Positions 7,274-13,288 of a stretch of DNA of 13,288 bases are shown one piece after another (the stretch's first letter is position 1; every line of letters begins with the position of its first letter). The stretch lies in assembly GCA_002898115.1 (NCBI GenBank), contig BDTL01000075.1:1-13288 (forward strand). Direction: 5' to 3'. The stretch comes from a bacterium BMS3Bbin02 (GTDB lineage: Bacteria > Actinomycetota > Acidimicrobiia > Spongiisociales > UBA5794). Both the position numbers and the translations under genes were made by a program. The notes under the pieces were generated by a model, which had not been told where the DNA came from, did no database searches, and saw only the letters and a program-made list of their open reading frames with translations.

Positions 7274-8301
7274 CGACCGACGATCACACCGCCGAACCGA
7301 CATCAGCCACACCAACGAGAGCCGGCACATATCGACGGGAATCCGGCCAGGGAGCGTTCCTTGCTATCGCTGCCACAGGAATTGTCCTGGCACTCGTACC
7401 AATCTGGATCGGCGATTCACGGACCCTCATGGGTGTCGCGATCACGGGTCTGCTCTTCGCCTCTTATGCGATTTCCTTCAACCTGATCTTCGGCAGTACC
7501 AACCAACTGTTCCTCGCTGTCGGGGCGCTCGCCGGGGTTGGCGCCTACGCCTCGACCATCGCCAGCGACCGCCTGGGGTTGCCGTTCCCGCTCACCATGG
7601 TGATTGCCGCAGGATTGTCGATGCTCATCGGCGGTGCATTCAGTTGGATTGCGGTGCGTCGCTCGCTCGGAATCATCTTCACCGGAATAGTCACCCTGAC
7701 ATTCTCACTCGCCTTTGACAACCTACTGCTCGGCCAGCGGGATTTCACCGGCGGCGAAACCGGAATCGTCGTCAAAGCCGGGTCGAACACGTTTCTCCGA
7801 CAGCAAATCCCTCCGTATTACGTGTTTCTCAGTGTCGTACTCATCTATCTCGTTGGATACGTCGTGCTCCACCGATCACACGTCGGTTGGGCGTTCCGGG
7901 CACTGCGAGACGACGAGGTCGCGGCGGAGTTGACCGGCGTCGATGTCGCCAGATATCGCATCTACGCCGGAGCGATCGGCGGCGGGATGCTTGGATTTGT
8001 CGGTGCCCTCTGGGCTCACGTCGAGGGGTTCATCAGCCCGGCAACATTCACCTTCGTCCACGTTGACGTTCCCGCGCTCGTGATGTTGGTGTTTGGTGGA
8101 ATCGGAACGGTCCTGGGTCCCGTCGTCGGAGCAGCGGTCTTCACCTACCTCGGTGAGGTATTGGCATCGTTCAGCCAACTGCGACTCATCGCCGACGGGG
8201 TCCTACTCATCGTGCTCTTCTTGCTCTTCCCACAAGGCGTGGTTCGAGCACTGCGCTCTGGAGTCAGTGGACTCCGGACCCGACGCCGGTCACAGCAGTA
8301 A
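7270..8301 (+). CDS. LivM-type ABC transporter permease
   Basis: A 343-residue membrane protein starting at ATG 7270 in an ATGA overlap with the LivH-type gene. Residues 1-28 are a polar Thr-rich cytoplasmic extension; hydrophobic segments follow from about 30. LivM landmarks are FNLIFGSTNQLFLAVGALAG (70-89), DFTGGETGI (158-166), the cytoplasmic loop GWAFRALRDDEVAAELTGVD (206-225), and VFGGIGTVLGPVVGAAVF (274-291), the coupling region. It ends LFPQGVVRALR and a basic tail. It completes the importer and is the last gene of the plus-strand cluster; the oppositely transcribed stress-protein gene ends 30 bp away. The 30-bp gap contains only a weak 4-bp hairpin. Confidence 0.93.
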   Translation: MTTDDHTAEPTSATPTRAGTYRRESGQGAFLAIAATGIVLALVPIWIGDSRTLMGVAITGLLFASYAISFNLIFGSTNQLFLAVGALAGVGAYASTIASDRLGLPFPLTMVIAAGLSMLIGGAFSWIAVRRSLGIIFTGIVTLTFSLAFDNLLLGQRDFTGGETGIVVKAGSNTFLRQQIPPYYVFLSVVLIYLVGYVVLHRSHVGWAFRALRDDEVAAELTGVDVARYRIYAGAIGGGMLGFVGALWAHVEGFISPATFTFVHVDVPALVMLVFGGIGTVLGPVVGAAVFTYLGEVLASFSQLRLIADGVLLIVLFLLFPQGVVRALRSGVSGLRTRRRSQQ

Positions 8302-8331
8302 CACCGACTCCCGGACACCAGCGGGCGTTGA

Positions 8332-8730
8332 CTATTTTGCTTTCACACAGAGCACAGGGACAGGGGAATAGTGCAGGATGTCCAGGGCATTCGACCCCAG
8401 GAGCATTTTCCCCGTGGCTGACCGCTCACGAATCCCGATGACGATCAATTCCGCGTCGTAGTCCTCGACGGCCTGGATGAGGTCCTCGGCCGGTTTATCC
8501 CCTCGCACGTATTCATGGATGTCGTGTTCGATCCCCGCCTCGGCCAGACGGGCAGCGAGGCCATCAAGCGCGTTAGCCATAGCAACGTAGTCCTCGGCCT
8601 TGTCGTGACGTCCACCGATCTTGGAGTGAACAACAACAAGGCTCCCGTTTCGGAGTTTCGCTTCTTCGACCGCCTTGTCGATTGCAGCATCACCCTCGGG
8701 ACTATCGATGAATCCAACAACGATCTTCAT
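8332..8730 (-). CDS. Universal stress protein (UspA family)
   Basis: A 132-residue single-domain Usp protein, normal length for the family. I use ATG 8730: the product starts MKIVVGFIDSPEG as Usp proteins do, and GGAG lies a few nt upstream on the minus strand; the longer frame to 8793 has no comparable support. The fold is visible as the first strand and loop (IVVGFIDS), LVVVHSK (31-37), a helix, IVIGIRE (96-102) and the C-terminal VPVLCVKAK. The nucleotide-binding loop is GIRERSATGKMLLGS (99-113), close to G-x2-G-x9-G(S/T) but with Glu102 at the second Gly, so ATP binding is likely but not assured. The exact role is unknown; such proteins usually respond to starvation, hypoxia or energy stress. 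Confidence 0.92.
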   Translation of the reverse strand: MKIVVGFIDSPEGDAAIDKAVEEAKLRNGSLVVVHSKIGGRHDKAEDYVAMANALDGLAARLAEAGIEHDIHEYVRGDKPAEDLIQAVEDYDAELIVIGIRERSATGKMLLGSNALDILHYSPVPVLCVKAK

Positions 8731-8795
8731 ACCCACTCCGTTCTGGTTTGAATCAACGGGCCACCGGTCTTCCTTCGACCGTACGGCGTCCAACC

Positions 8796-8801
8796 ATTGT
8801 A
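8796..8801 (-). promoter_or_regulatory. Candidate -10 element for the universal stress protein gene
   Basis: TACAAT on the minus strand lies 65 nt upstream of the Usp start codon, in the 96-nt gap after the enoyl-CoA hydratase gene. It would give a leader of about 60 nt, including a small hairpin with a CGGTC/GACCG stem, ahead of the ribosome-binding site. No convincing -35 is present. It suggests that the stress gene has its own start site rather than depending on the upstream gene. Confidence 0.38.
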
Positions 8802-8826
8802 GTTATGCATCACACCGCACTTTCTA

Positions 8827-9594
8827 TCAACTACCGCGAAAATCCGGCTTTTCCTTGTTTACGAACGCGAGGATCCCGGTCTTGGCGTCGTCTGTACGGA
8901 ACACCATCTCGAACGCATCGCGTTCGACCATCATGGCCTCGTCGATCGCGCGACCATACCCCTCGCTCATCGCACGGCTCACAGCAAAGTATGCCTTCGT
9001 CGGCCCTGTTGCCCAGCGCGCAGCATCTGCCATCGCGACATCAACAAGCTCATCGTCGGCACAGACCTTGTCGGCAATATGGAGCGCAACAGCCTCCTCG
9101 GCACCGACCTGACGACCACTCATGTTGAGTTCCTTGGCGACCTGGTATCCGGCAAGCCGCTGGAGCCGCTGGGTACCACCGGCACCGGGAATAATGCCCA
9201 GCAGAATCTCCGGTTGGCCAACCTTCGCGGATTCCCCAACGTATCGGAAGTCGGCCCCCATCGCGAGCTCAAGCCCACCGCCGAGGGCGTACCCCTGGAT
9301 CGCGGCGATGACGGGCTTCTCGAGCTGTTCCAGCCGCCGTACGACTCCGGACAACGTCGATGCGATCGGCTCGTCGCTATCCGAATCGAAGGCATCAACG
9401 AACCTCTTGATGTCGGCGCCTGCAGCGAAGTGCTTCGTGCCGGTGATCACGACGGCGCGAATGTCGTCGGATTGCGCCCGAGTCACCGCTTCATCGATAT
9501 CTGCGATGAGCTCACCCGACAGGGCGTTCACCGGTGGACGATCGAGGGTGATTTTGGCGACGGCGTCGACGATTTCGTAGTGGACAAGACTCAT
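8827..9594 (-). CDS. Enoyl-CoA hydratase/isomerase (crotonase family)
   Basis: A 255-residue cytoplasmic crotonase, usual length about 255-260. The ATG at 9594 has an excellent GGAGG (9601-9605) 6 nt upstream. The oxyanion-hole regions are FAAGADIKRF (56-65) and YALGGGLELAMGADFR (102-117). Both hydratase glutamates are present with the normal 20-residue spacing: Glu109 in GGGLEL and Glu129 in GQPEILLGIIPGAGGTQRL (126-144). This supports hydration of 2-enoyl-CoA to 3-hydroxyacyl-CoA rather than a glutamate-less isomerase or hydrolase. Chain-length preference is not readable. It lies after meaB on the same strand but has its own promoter-like element. A role in fatty acid, branched-chain or aromatic-acid beta-oxidation is plausible; a link to the CoA ligase on the other strand is speculative. 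Confidence 0.93.
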   Translation of the reverse strand: MSLVHYEIVDAVAKITLDRPPVNALSGELIADIDEAVTRAQSDDIRAVVITGTKHFAAGADIKRFVDAFDSDSDEPIASTLSGVVRRLEQLEKPVIAAIQGYALGGGLELAMGADFRYVGESAKVGQPEILLGIIPGAGGTQRLQRLAGYQVAKELNMSGRQVGAEEAVALHIADKVCADDELVDVAMADAARWATGPTKAYFAVSRAMSEGYGRAIDEAMMVERDAFEMVFRTDDAKTGILAFVNKEKPDFRGS

Positions 9595-9600
9595 GAATGA

Positions 9601-9630
9601 CCTCCGCAGAGCAACTGTGCTCTCAATCTA
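9601..9630 (-). promoter_or_regulatory. Candidate promoter, hairpin and ribosome-binding site of the enoyl-CoA hydratase gene
   Basis: Read on the minus strand: TAGATT (9630-9625, TANNNT -10), then a perfect 6-bp inverted repeat AGAGCA/TGCTCT with a 4-nt loop (9623-9608), then GGAGG (9605-9601) before the ATG. The repeat would lie at or just after the start of transcription, so it could be an operator or a leader stem-loop next to the ribosome-binding site. The 85-nt gap holds nothing else. Confidence 0.35.
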
Positions 9631-9679
9631 GTGGTGTGTCGTTCGAGGAGCATCACCGAGGGCACCGCAAGCACGAGAC

Positions 9680-10630
9680 CTACCGGATCACTTCCCAGGC
9701 GAGTTCGTCAGCGGCGGTCCACGGGTCTAGCTCAAGATCGGCGACCGCCTCACCTCTTGCCCTGCCGGCGCTAGAGGCAATAAGTTGGTTGGCCCGCTCT
9801 TTGTACCGATGGGTCAGTGCACGTCGGAATTCCGACCGCCGCCGCATGCGTCGGGCCTGCTCCTTGGCGCCCTGCTCAAGGAATGCCCGATGCTCTCCGA
9901 TCGCGCTCCACACGTCCTGGGCGCCGTCACCGGTGAGGGCGATACACGAAACGATTGGAGGCCGCCATACCTGCACCGTGTTGAGGTCAAGCATTGCGTT
10001 GAGATCACGCACCGTTTCCTCGACTCCCGGTCTGTCGGCCTTGTTAACAACAAACACGTCGCCGATCTCAAGAAGTCCGGCCTTGGCAGTTTGTACTGCA
10101 TCGCCCCAGCCGGGATTCACGACGACCACCGTCGTATCGACATTTGACGCGACGTCGACCTCGGCCTGTCCGACTCCGACTGTCTCAACAAGTACTTCAT
10201 CGAAACCGAGAGCGTCAACAACCATGACGACCCTGGCGGTTGCGGCCGCGAGCCCTCCGAGCTGGCCACGTGAGGCCATCGATCGGATGTACACGCCATC
10301 GTCCTCAATGTGGTCCTGCATGCGGACCCTGTCGCCGAGGATTGCACCGCCGGTGAACGGACTGGAGGGATCCACAGCAAGGACCGCCACCGTCTTCTCC
10401 GCGACCCGAGCGTGTGTAATGAGGTGATTCACCAACGACGATTTCCCCGCACCCGGTGAACCCGTCATCCCGGTCGTCCAGGCTCGACCGATGTCGGGGT
10501 ACACCTCGGATACGATCGTTCGAGCGGTGTCTCCCGATCCCTCGACGCCCGTAATCAGACGGGCAAGCGAGCGACGGTCTCCCCTGCGAGCGGCTTCGAG
10601 CAATACAGCACTATCAATCTGCGTCGGCAT
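9680..10630 (-). CDS. meaB: MeaB/ArgK-type G3E GTPase (methylmalonyl-CoA mutase chaperone)
   Basis: A 316-residue P-loop GTPase of normal length for MeaB, which gates adenosylcobalamin loading and protects methylmalonyl-CoA mutase and related enzymes. I start at ATG 10630 (MPTQIDSAVLLEAARRGD); the frame runs further upstream, but into the preceding nifU-type gene. Motifs: Walker A GSPGAGKSS (57-65), the MeaB hallmark DPSSPFTGGAILGDRVRM (88-105), SRGQLGG (120-126), VETVGVGQAEVD (148-159) with Walker B and switch-like residues, and the guanine-specificity motif NKAD (196-199). The C-terminal helical dimerisation arm (about 250-316) is present. The partner mutase genes are not in this window. 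A weak ribosome-binding site and a close -10-like element suggest leaderless translation. Confidence 0.93.
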   Translation of the reverse strand: MPTQIDSAVLLEAARRGDRRSLARLITGVEGSGDTARTIVSEVYPDIGRAWTTGMTGSPGAGKSSLVNHLITHARVAEKTVAVLAVDPSSPFTGGAILGDRVRMQDHIEDDGVYIRSMASRGQLGGLAAATARVVMVVDALGFDEVLVETVGVGQAEVDVASNVDTTVVVVNPGWGDAVQTAKAGLLEIGDVFVVNKADRPGVEETVRDLNAMLDLNTVQVWRPPIVSCIALTGDGAQDVWSAIGEHRAFLEQGAKEQARRMRRRSEFRRALTHRYKERANQLIASSAGRARGEAVADLELDPWTAADELAWEVIR

Positions 10631-10637
10631 GTCGGTG

Positions 10638-10643
10638 AGCCTA
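10638..10643 (-). promoter_or_regulatory. Candidate leaderless-type -10 element for meaB
   Basis: TAGGCT (TANNNT) on the minus strand is 7 nt from the meaB ATG, inside the 47-nt gap after the NifU-type gene. No strong ribosome-binding site is present. The arrangement matches those at 1277-1282 and 1374-1379 and could start a leaderless meaB transcript in addition to read-through. Confidence 0.33.
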
Positions 10644-10677
10644 CCGGACGGAACCGTCGGAGAGCGTCGGAGGACGC

Positions 10678-10995
10678 CTAGAGAGCCACAACCTCGACAA
10701 CGCCGGGCACACGGTCTTTGAGAATCCGTTCGATGCCTGCAGTAAGTGTCATCGAGACAAGCGAACATCCATCACACGATCCGACGAGTTGGAGGGTGAC
10801 TCGACCACCCTCGGTACCGAGGAGGATCATGTCGCCGCCATCGGCTTGCAGAGCTGGACGGATGTAGTCAAGCGTCTCATTCAACAGGTCCTCGTCAATG
10901 ACGACATCGGTCTCGGGCGCGGGGCCAAGGACGGTCAGGCCGCTTGGAGACGCGACCGAAATCGTCACCGACTGCATCTGTTCCTGATCTGCCAT
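10678..10995 (-). CDS. NifU-like Fe-S cluster scaffold/carrier domain protein
   Basis: A 105-residue cytoplasmic protein consisting essentially of one NifU C-terminal (Nfu) domain. I prefer ATG 10995 (MADQEQM) because AAGGG is 6 nt upstream; the alternative ATG at 11001 directly abuts that AAGGG, and the frame continues to a TTG at 11118 without support. The domain opens with LNETLDYIRPALQADGGDM (38-56) and holds the cluster-binding CxxC at C74-D-G-C77 (VGSCDGCSLVSMTL, 71-84), then GIERILKDRVPGV (87-99). Such proteins bind a 4Fe-4S cluster between two subunits and pass it to target enzymes. It lacks the N-terminal IscU-like and ferredoxin domains of full NifU. Residues 1-36 are a variable leader. 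Confidence 0.92.
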   Translation of the reverse strand: MADQEQMQSVTISVASPSGLTVLGPAPETDVVIDEDLLNETLDYIRPALQADGGDMILLGTEGGRVTLQLVGSCDGCSLVSMTLTAGIERILKDRVPGVVEVVAL

Positions 10996-11019
10996 GTCCA
11001 TCCCTTGAACGGTATCGGC

Positions 11020-11058
11020 ATTGTACGGCACGGCCGTCAGGTTGAAGCCGGTTTCAAC
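11020..11058 (-). promoter_or_regulatory. Candidate promoter with overlapping near-palindrome upstream of the NifU-like gene
   Basis: On the minus strand TACAAT (11025-11020) is a strong actinobacterial-type -10, 24 nt before the chosen ATG. Upstream, 11041-11058 is an 18-bp near-palindrome: GTTGAA, then a CCGG core, then TTCAAC, with only one symmetric position pair unmatched. It covers the place where a -35 would lie, so a dimeric regulator there could block or recruit polymerase. The rest of the 119-nt gap after the SpoIID-like gene contains GC-rich inverted repeats (for example GCAAC 11061-11065 with GTTGC 11091-11095) that might form an RNA 3' structure for the upstream gene. Confidence 0.38.
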
Positions 11059-11114
11059 GCGCAACGGGTCCCGCGCTGCCCACGGGCGCAGTTGCCCCGA
11101 CGGAGTTTGTCCCG

Positions 11115-12491
11115 TCAACGTGGCCAGTAGCGATTCGTGACACGGGCAGTGATGAATTCTGCCCCTTCCGGGGGTGTCAAGCGGATACCGGACGAGGATC
11201 GGTCAAACTGCCACCGACCTGCCGGCAGGACGCCCGCATAGGTACCGTTGATCCAGAGGTCAAACGAGCCCGTTGCCTCAAACTCAAGTGTCGGCAACGT
11301 CCACGTCAGACCGATACGAACCGTGTCGGGAATGTATTTCCCACCGTCTTGCGGTCGCAGACCGCCGTAGTAGTGCGCCAGCATGTCGCCATAGATCCAG
11401 CCGTCGTCGCCCATCGCTTTGATTCCCCACTGCGACATCCCGATTGCGTGCCCCCATCCCTCACCGTCGAACACGATCGTCAGGGGCGAGGGCAAGTCCG
11501 ATGCCGGGAGAAAGGAGGAGAGGCCGATGGACTCAGTTTCAGCGTCTCCGACGACTGCGGTTTCGAACGAGTACGACAGAATCGTCTGTGGCCATCGCCT
11601 TCCGGACGGACGGGGTCCCGGAAACAGCCCGGGATACAAAGCCGGCCCGTATTTGTTGAAGATCCCCCGAATCCGCGACACCGGAATCGAGGTAACTCCA
11701 AGCTCGGACTGGATTTCGACACGATCCGGCCCCAAGCCCTCGCCCGGCCCGACGACAATGACTGTCGAGATGGCCCCCCCGACGACAAATCCAGCTTCAC
11801 CGACGACTCTCCGGAATACCTCAGCAGGGACTTCCACAGTCCACGAGCGATAGGGTGTGACCTCAAGTTCGGGAGAATCGACCGCCTGTAAGTACGGTTT
11901 CGGCGTCGTCGCCCAGATGTCTTGAATAGCTCGCGTGCGAGCACCGGCGCTCGACGAATAGAGGGCTTGAGCTGGCGCGTCCTCGTACAAGAGGATCTCG
12001 CGGGAGGTTCTCGATATCGCGTCATCCCAGCGCACCTCGTCTATCGACTCGCCGGGGCTGCTCCCACCGTACACCTGGCACTGAATGGTGGCACAGATGT
12101 CGAAGTCGTATTTTCTCCCGGCCGACGACCTCCCCCGGTCCATCGTCCAGGCGAGGTACGTCCGCGCCGCGACAACCTGGGCTTTCAGGGTCTCGTCCGG
12201 CCAGGACAACGGAACCTCGTGGATCCCCCGCAGGTAGGCATCAAGCGCGACCTCTTCGACGAGGGCGAGGTTTCTCCCCGCAGTCGATATGGTCAATTCT
12301 CCGACATAGCTGCGGTTCCGCCAGATAATCTCGGTCCCGGTGCGGGGCACAAGTGCAATATCTACGATCGCGTTCGCATCGGTGTTCGACTCGGCACGGA
12401 CCGGAGAGACAGACCCGACGGCGATCGTGATCGCGACGAGGACGACGCCCCAGGAGCGCCACGTCGAGGTTCTAGAGGTCGATGCGTGCAA
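11115..12491 (-). CDS. Exported SpoIID/LytB-domain protein (putative peptidoglycan lytic enzyme)
   Basis: A 458-residue protein with a TTG start at 12491, the only usable start between the in-frame stop at 12510-12512 and the signal peptide, with a G-rich run just upstream. It overlaps the end of murA by 20 nt, suggesting translational coupling. Residues 14-33 form a signal sequence ending VRA, with likely cleavage before ESN. SpoIID landmarks: VALDAYLRGIHEVPLSWP (81-98) with Glu92 at the position of the essential SpoIID glutamate, LKAQVVAARTYLAW (102-115), the Cys pair in DICATIQCQVYGG (131-143), AIQDIWATTPKPYLQAVD (188-205), and GEGWGHAIGMSQWGIKAMG (343-361) before HYYGG. SpoIID cleaves glycan strands stripped of peptides; in a non-sporulating organism the role would be wall remodelling. 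An extra beta-rich tail (about 385-458) follows the domain. Confidence 0.9.
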   Translation of the reverse strand: MHASTSRTSTWRSWGVVLVAITIAVGSVSPVRAESNTDANAIVDIALVPRTGTEIIWRNRSYVGELTISTAGRNLALVEEVALDAYLRGIHEVPLSWPDETLKAQVVAARTYLAWTMDRGRSSAGRKYDFDICATIQCQVYGGSSPGESIDEVRWDDAISRTSREILLYEDAPAQALYSSSAGARTRAIQDIWATTPKPYLQAVDSPELEVTPYRSWTVEVPAEVFRRVVGEAGFVVGGAISTVIVVGPGEGLGPDRVEIQSELGVTSIPVSRIRGIFNKYGPALYPGLFPGPRPSGRRWPQTILSYSFETAVVGDAETESIGLSSFLPASDLPSPLTIVFDGEGWGHAIGMSQWGIKAMGDDGWIYGDMLAHYYGGLRPQDGGKYIPDTVRIGLTWTLPTLEFEATGSFDLWINGTYAGVLPAGRWQFDRSSSGIRLTPPEGAEFITARVTNRYWPR

Positions 12492-13288
12492 TCGTGGCCC
12501 CCAGAGATGTCAGCTTCGGCACGAGCCCCGTGTATCCCCGATCGAGGTGACTCGCGTCGACGATCGTAGTCGTCCCCTCAGCGGCCAAAGCTGCGATCAC
12601 CATTGCTGCACCCGCTCGGATATCGCACGCATCGACAGTTGTGCCGACCAACGTTTGTTGGCCGTCAATAACGACGTGCTGACCATCAGTACGTATCGCG
12701 GCACCCATTCGATTGAGCATTTCGATATAGCGGAACCGACCCGAATACACGTTCTCCGTCATGATCGACGTGCCGGAACCTGCGGCAAGAAATGCCACCA
12801 TCTGAGGGTGCATATCAGTGTGAAATCCCGGATAGGGCAGGGTTGCGAAGTCAACAGCAGTCGGGCGGTCCGGACCACTCACGGTGATAGTCGACTCACC
12901 GATGGTTACCTCGCAGCCGGCGGCGCGCATCTTCGATAGCTCCATGCGGAGGTGGCTCGGCACACAATCGGTAACCGTGAGCTCGCCCTGTGACGCTGCG
13001 CCCGCAAGGAGGAATGTCCCGGCCTCAAGGCGATCCGGCACGACCGAATGTGCCGTCGCGGTGAGTTCCGGTACGCCTTGAATCTCGATCCGGGAGGTCC
13101 CGGCGCCTTCAACCCGGGCTCCCATGGCGCCGAGGTAACGTGCAAGGTCCTCAAGCTCCGGTTCGCGCGCCGCGTTGGTGAGCACCGTCGTCCCCTTCGC
13201 CATCGCAGCTGCGAGCAAGATATTCTCAGTGGCGCCCACCGATGGAAACTCGAGATCGATGTCGGCGCCGATCAATCCTCGCGGTGCT
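12472..13288 (-). CDS. murA: UDP-N-acetylglucosamine 1-carboxyvinyltransferase MurA, 5' end outside the window
   Basis: The C-terminal part (about 271 residues) of MurA, which transfers enolpyruvate from PEP to UDP-GlcNAc in the first committed step of peptidoglycan synthesis. The reading frame is open to the right edge, so roughly the first 150 residues, including the fosfomycin-target cysteine loop, are missing. The apparent start at 13275 is a TTG inside the gene. Clear family segments are SVGATENILLAAAMAKGTT (12-30, counted from 13275), NAAREPELEDLARYLGAMGA (34-53), PDRLEAGTFLLAGA (80-93), FHTDMHPQMVAFL (151-163) with the catalytic Asp154, and HLDRGYTGLVPKL (243-255) with the PEP-binding Arg. 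The motif is usually FPTDMQ; here His replaces Pro. The stop overlaps the SpoIID-like gene. Confidence 0.96.
   Translation of the reverse strand, partial: APRGLIGADIDLEFPSVGATENILLAAAMAKGTTVLTNAAREPELEDLARYLGAMGARVEGAGTSRIEIQGVPELTATAHSVVPDRLEAGTFLLAGAASQGELTVTDCVPSHLRMELSKMRAAGCEVTIGESTITVSGPDRPTAVDFATLPYPGFHTDMHPQMVAFLAAGSGTSIMTENVYSGRFRYIEMLNRMGAAIRTDGQHVVIDGQQTLVGTTVDACDIRAGAAMVIAALAAEGTTTIVDASHLDRGYTGLVPKLTSLGATIARIDL

Noticed and set aside
8302..8331. Possible bidirectional terminator between the convergent LivM-type and stress-protein genes
   Set aside because: Only a 4-bp stem (CCCG/CGGG) with an 8-nt loop is visible, too weak to call.
11001..11118. Longer N-terminus for the NifU-like protein, starting as far up as a TTG at 11118
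   Set aside because: The extra 41 residues show no conserved character and contain the candidate promoter and palindrome; ATG 10995 has a properly spaced ribosome-binding site.
11349..11891. A 180-codon open frame antisense to the SpoIID-like gene
   Set aside because: The opposite strand encodes a protein with clear family motifs and a signal peptide; this antisense product is low in hydrophobic residues and resembles nothing.

Overview
The window is about 13.3 kb of moderately high-GC DNA with dense, short-spaced genes. TANNNT-type -10 elements, several of them 6-7 nt from a start codon (leaderless style), together with the gene families present, suggest an actinobacterium. An environmental lineage such as the Acidimicrobiia is possible, but that is inference; no rRNA or marker phylogeny is available here. 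I see no mobile element, CRISPR array, tRNA or rRNA.

Left part (1-1847): a divergent pair. On the minus strand is a membrane-anchored alpha/beta-hydrolase-fold protein whose catalytic serine and histidine both appear to be replaced. On the plus strand is a small SRPBCC (START-like) protein. The two genes share a 115-bp intergenic region with near mirror-image leaderless-type promoters.

Middle part (1998-8301), plus strand: a benzoate-CoA-ligase-like enzyme followed by a complete Liv-type (branched-chain amino acid family, HAAT) ABC importer in the order binding lipoprotein, LivG-type ATPase, LivF-type ATPase, LivH-type permease, LivM-type permease. The transporter genes are separated by 8 nt or overlap by 4-8 nt. 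A perfect 24-bp palindrome lies just upstream of the binding-protein gene and looks like an operator. The most economical reading is an uptake-and-activation module for an aromatic or related carboxylic acid: import by the ABC system, then thioesterification by the ligase. The substrate is inferred from ligase pocket residues and neighbourhood only; no ring-cleavage genes or regulator gene are present.

Right part (8332-13288), minus strand, read from right to left: murA (5' end outside the window), an exported SpoIID/LytB-domain protein overlapping murA by 20 nt, a NifU-type Fe-S cluster protein, the MeaB/ArgK GTPase that protects adenosylcobalamin-dependent acyl-CoA mutases, an enoyl-CoA hydratase and a universal stress protein. 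This is a mostly housekeeping run combining cell wall, Fe-S and acyl-CoA metabolism. The liv and minus-strand clusters converge with only 30 bp between them.

I found no clearly new multi-gene system. The best leads are the 24-bp palindrome before the importer, the apparent pseudoenzyme hydrolase, the asymmetric ATPase pair, and the candidate leaderless promoters.
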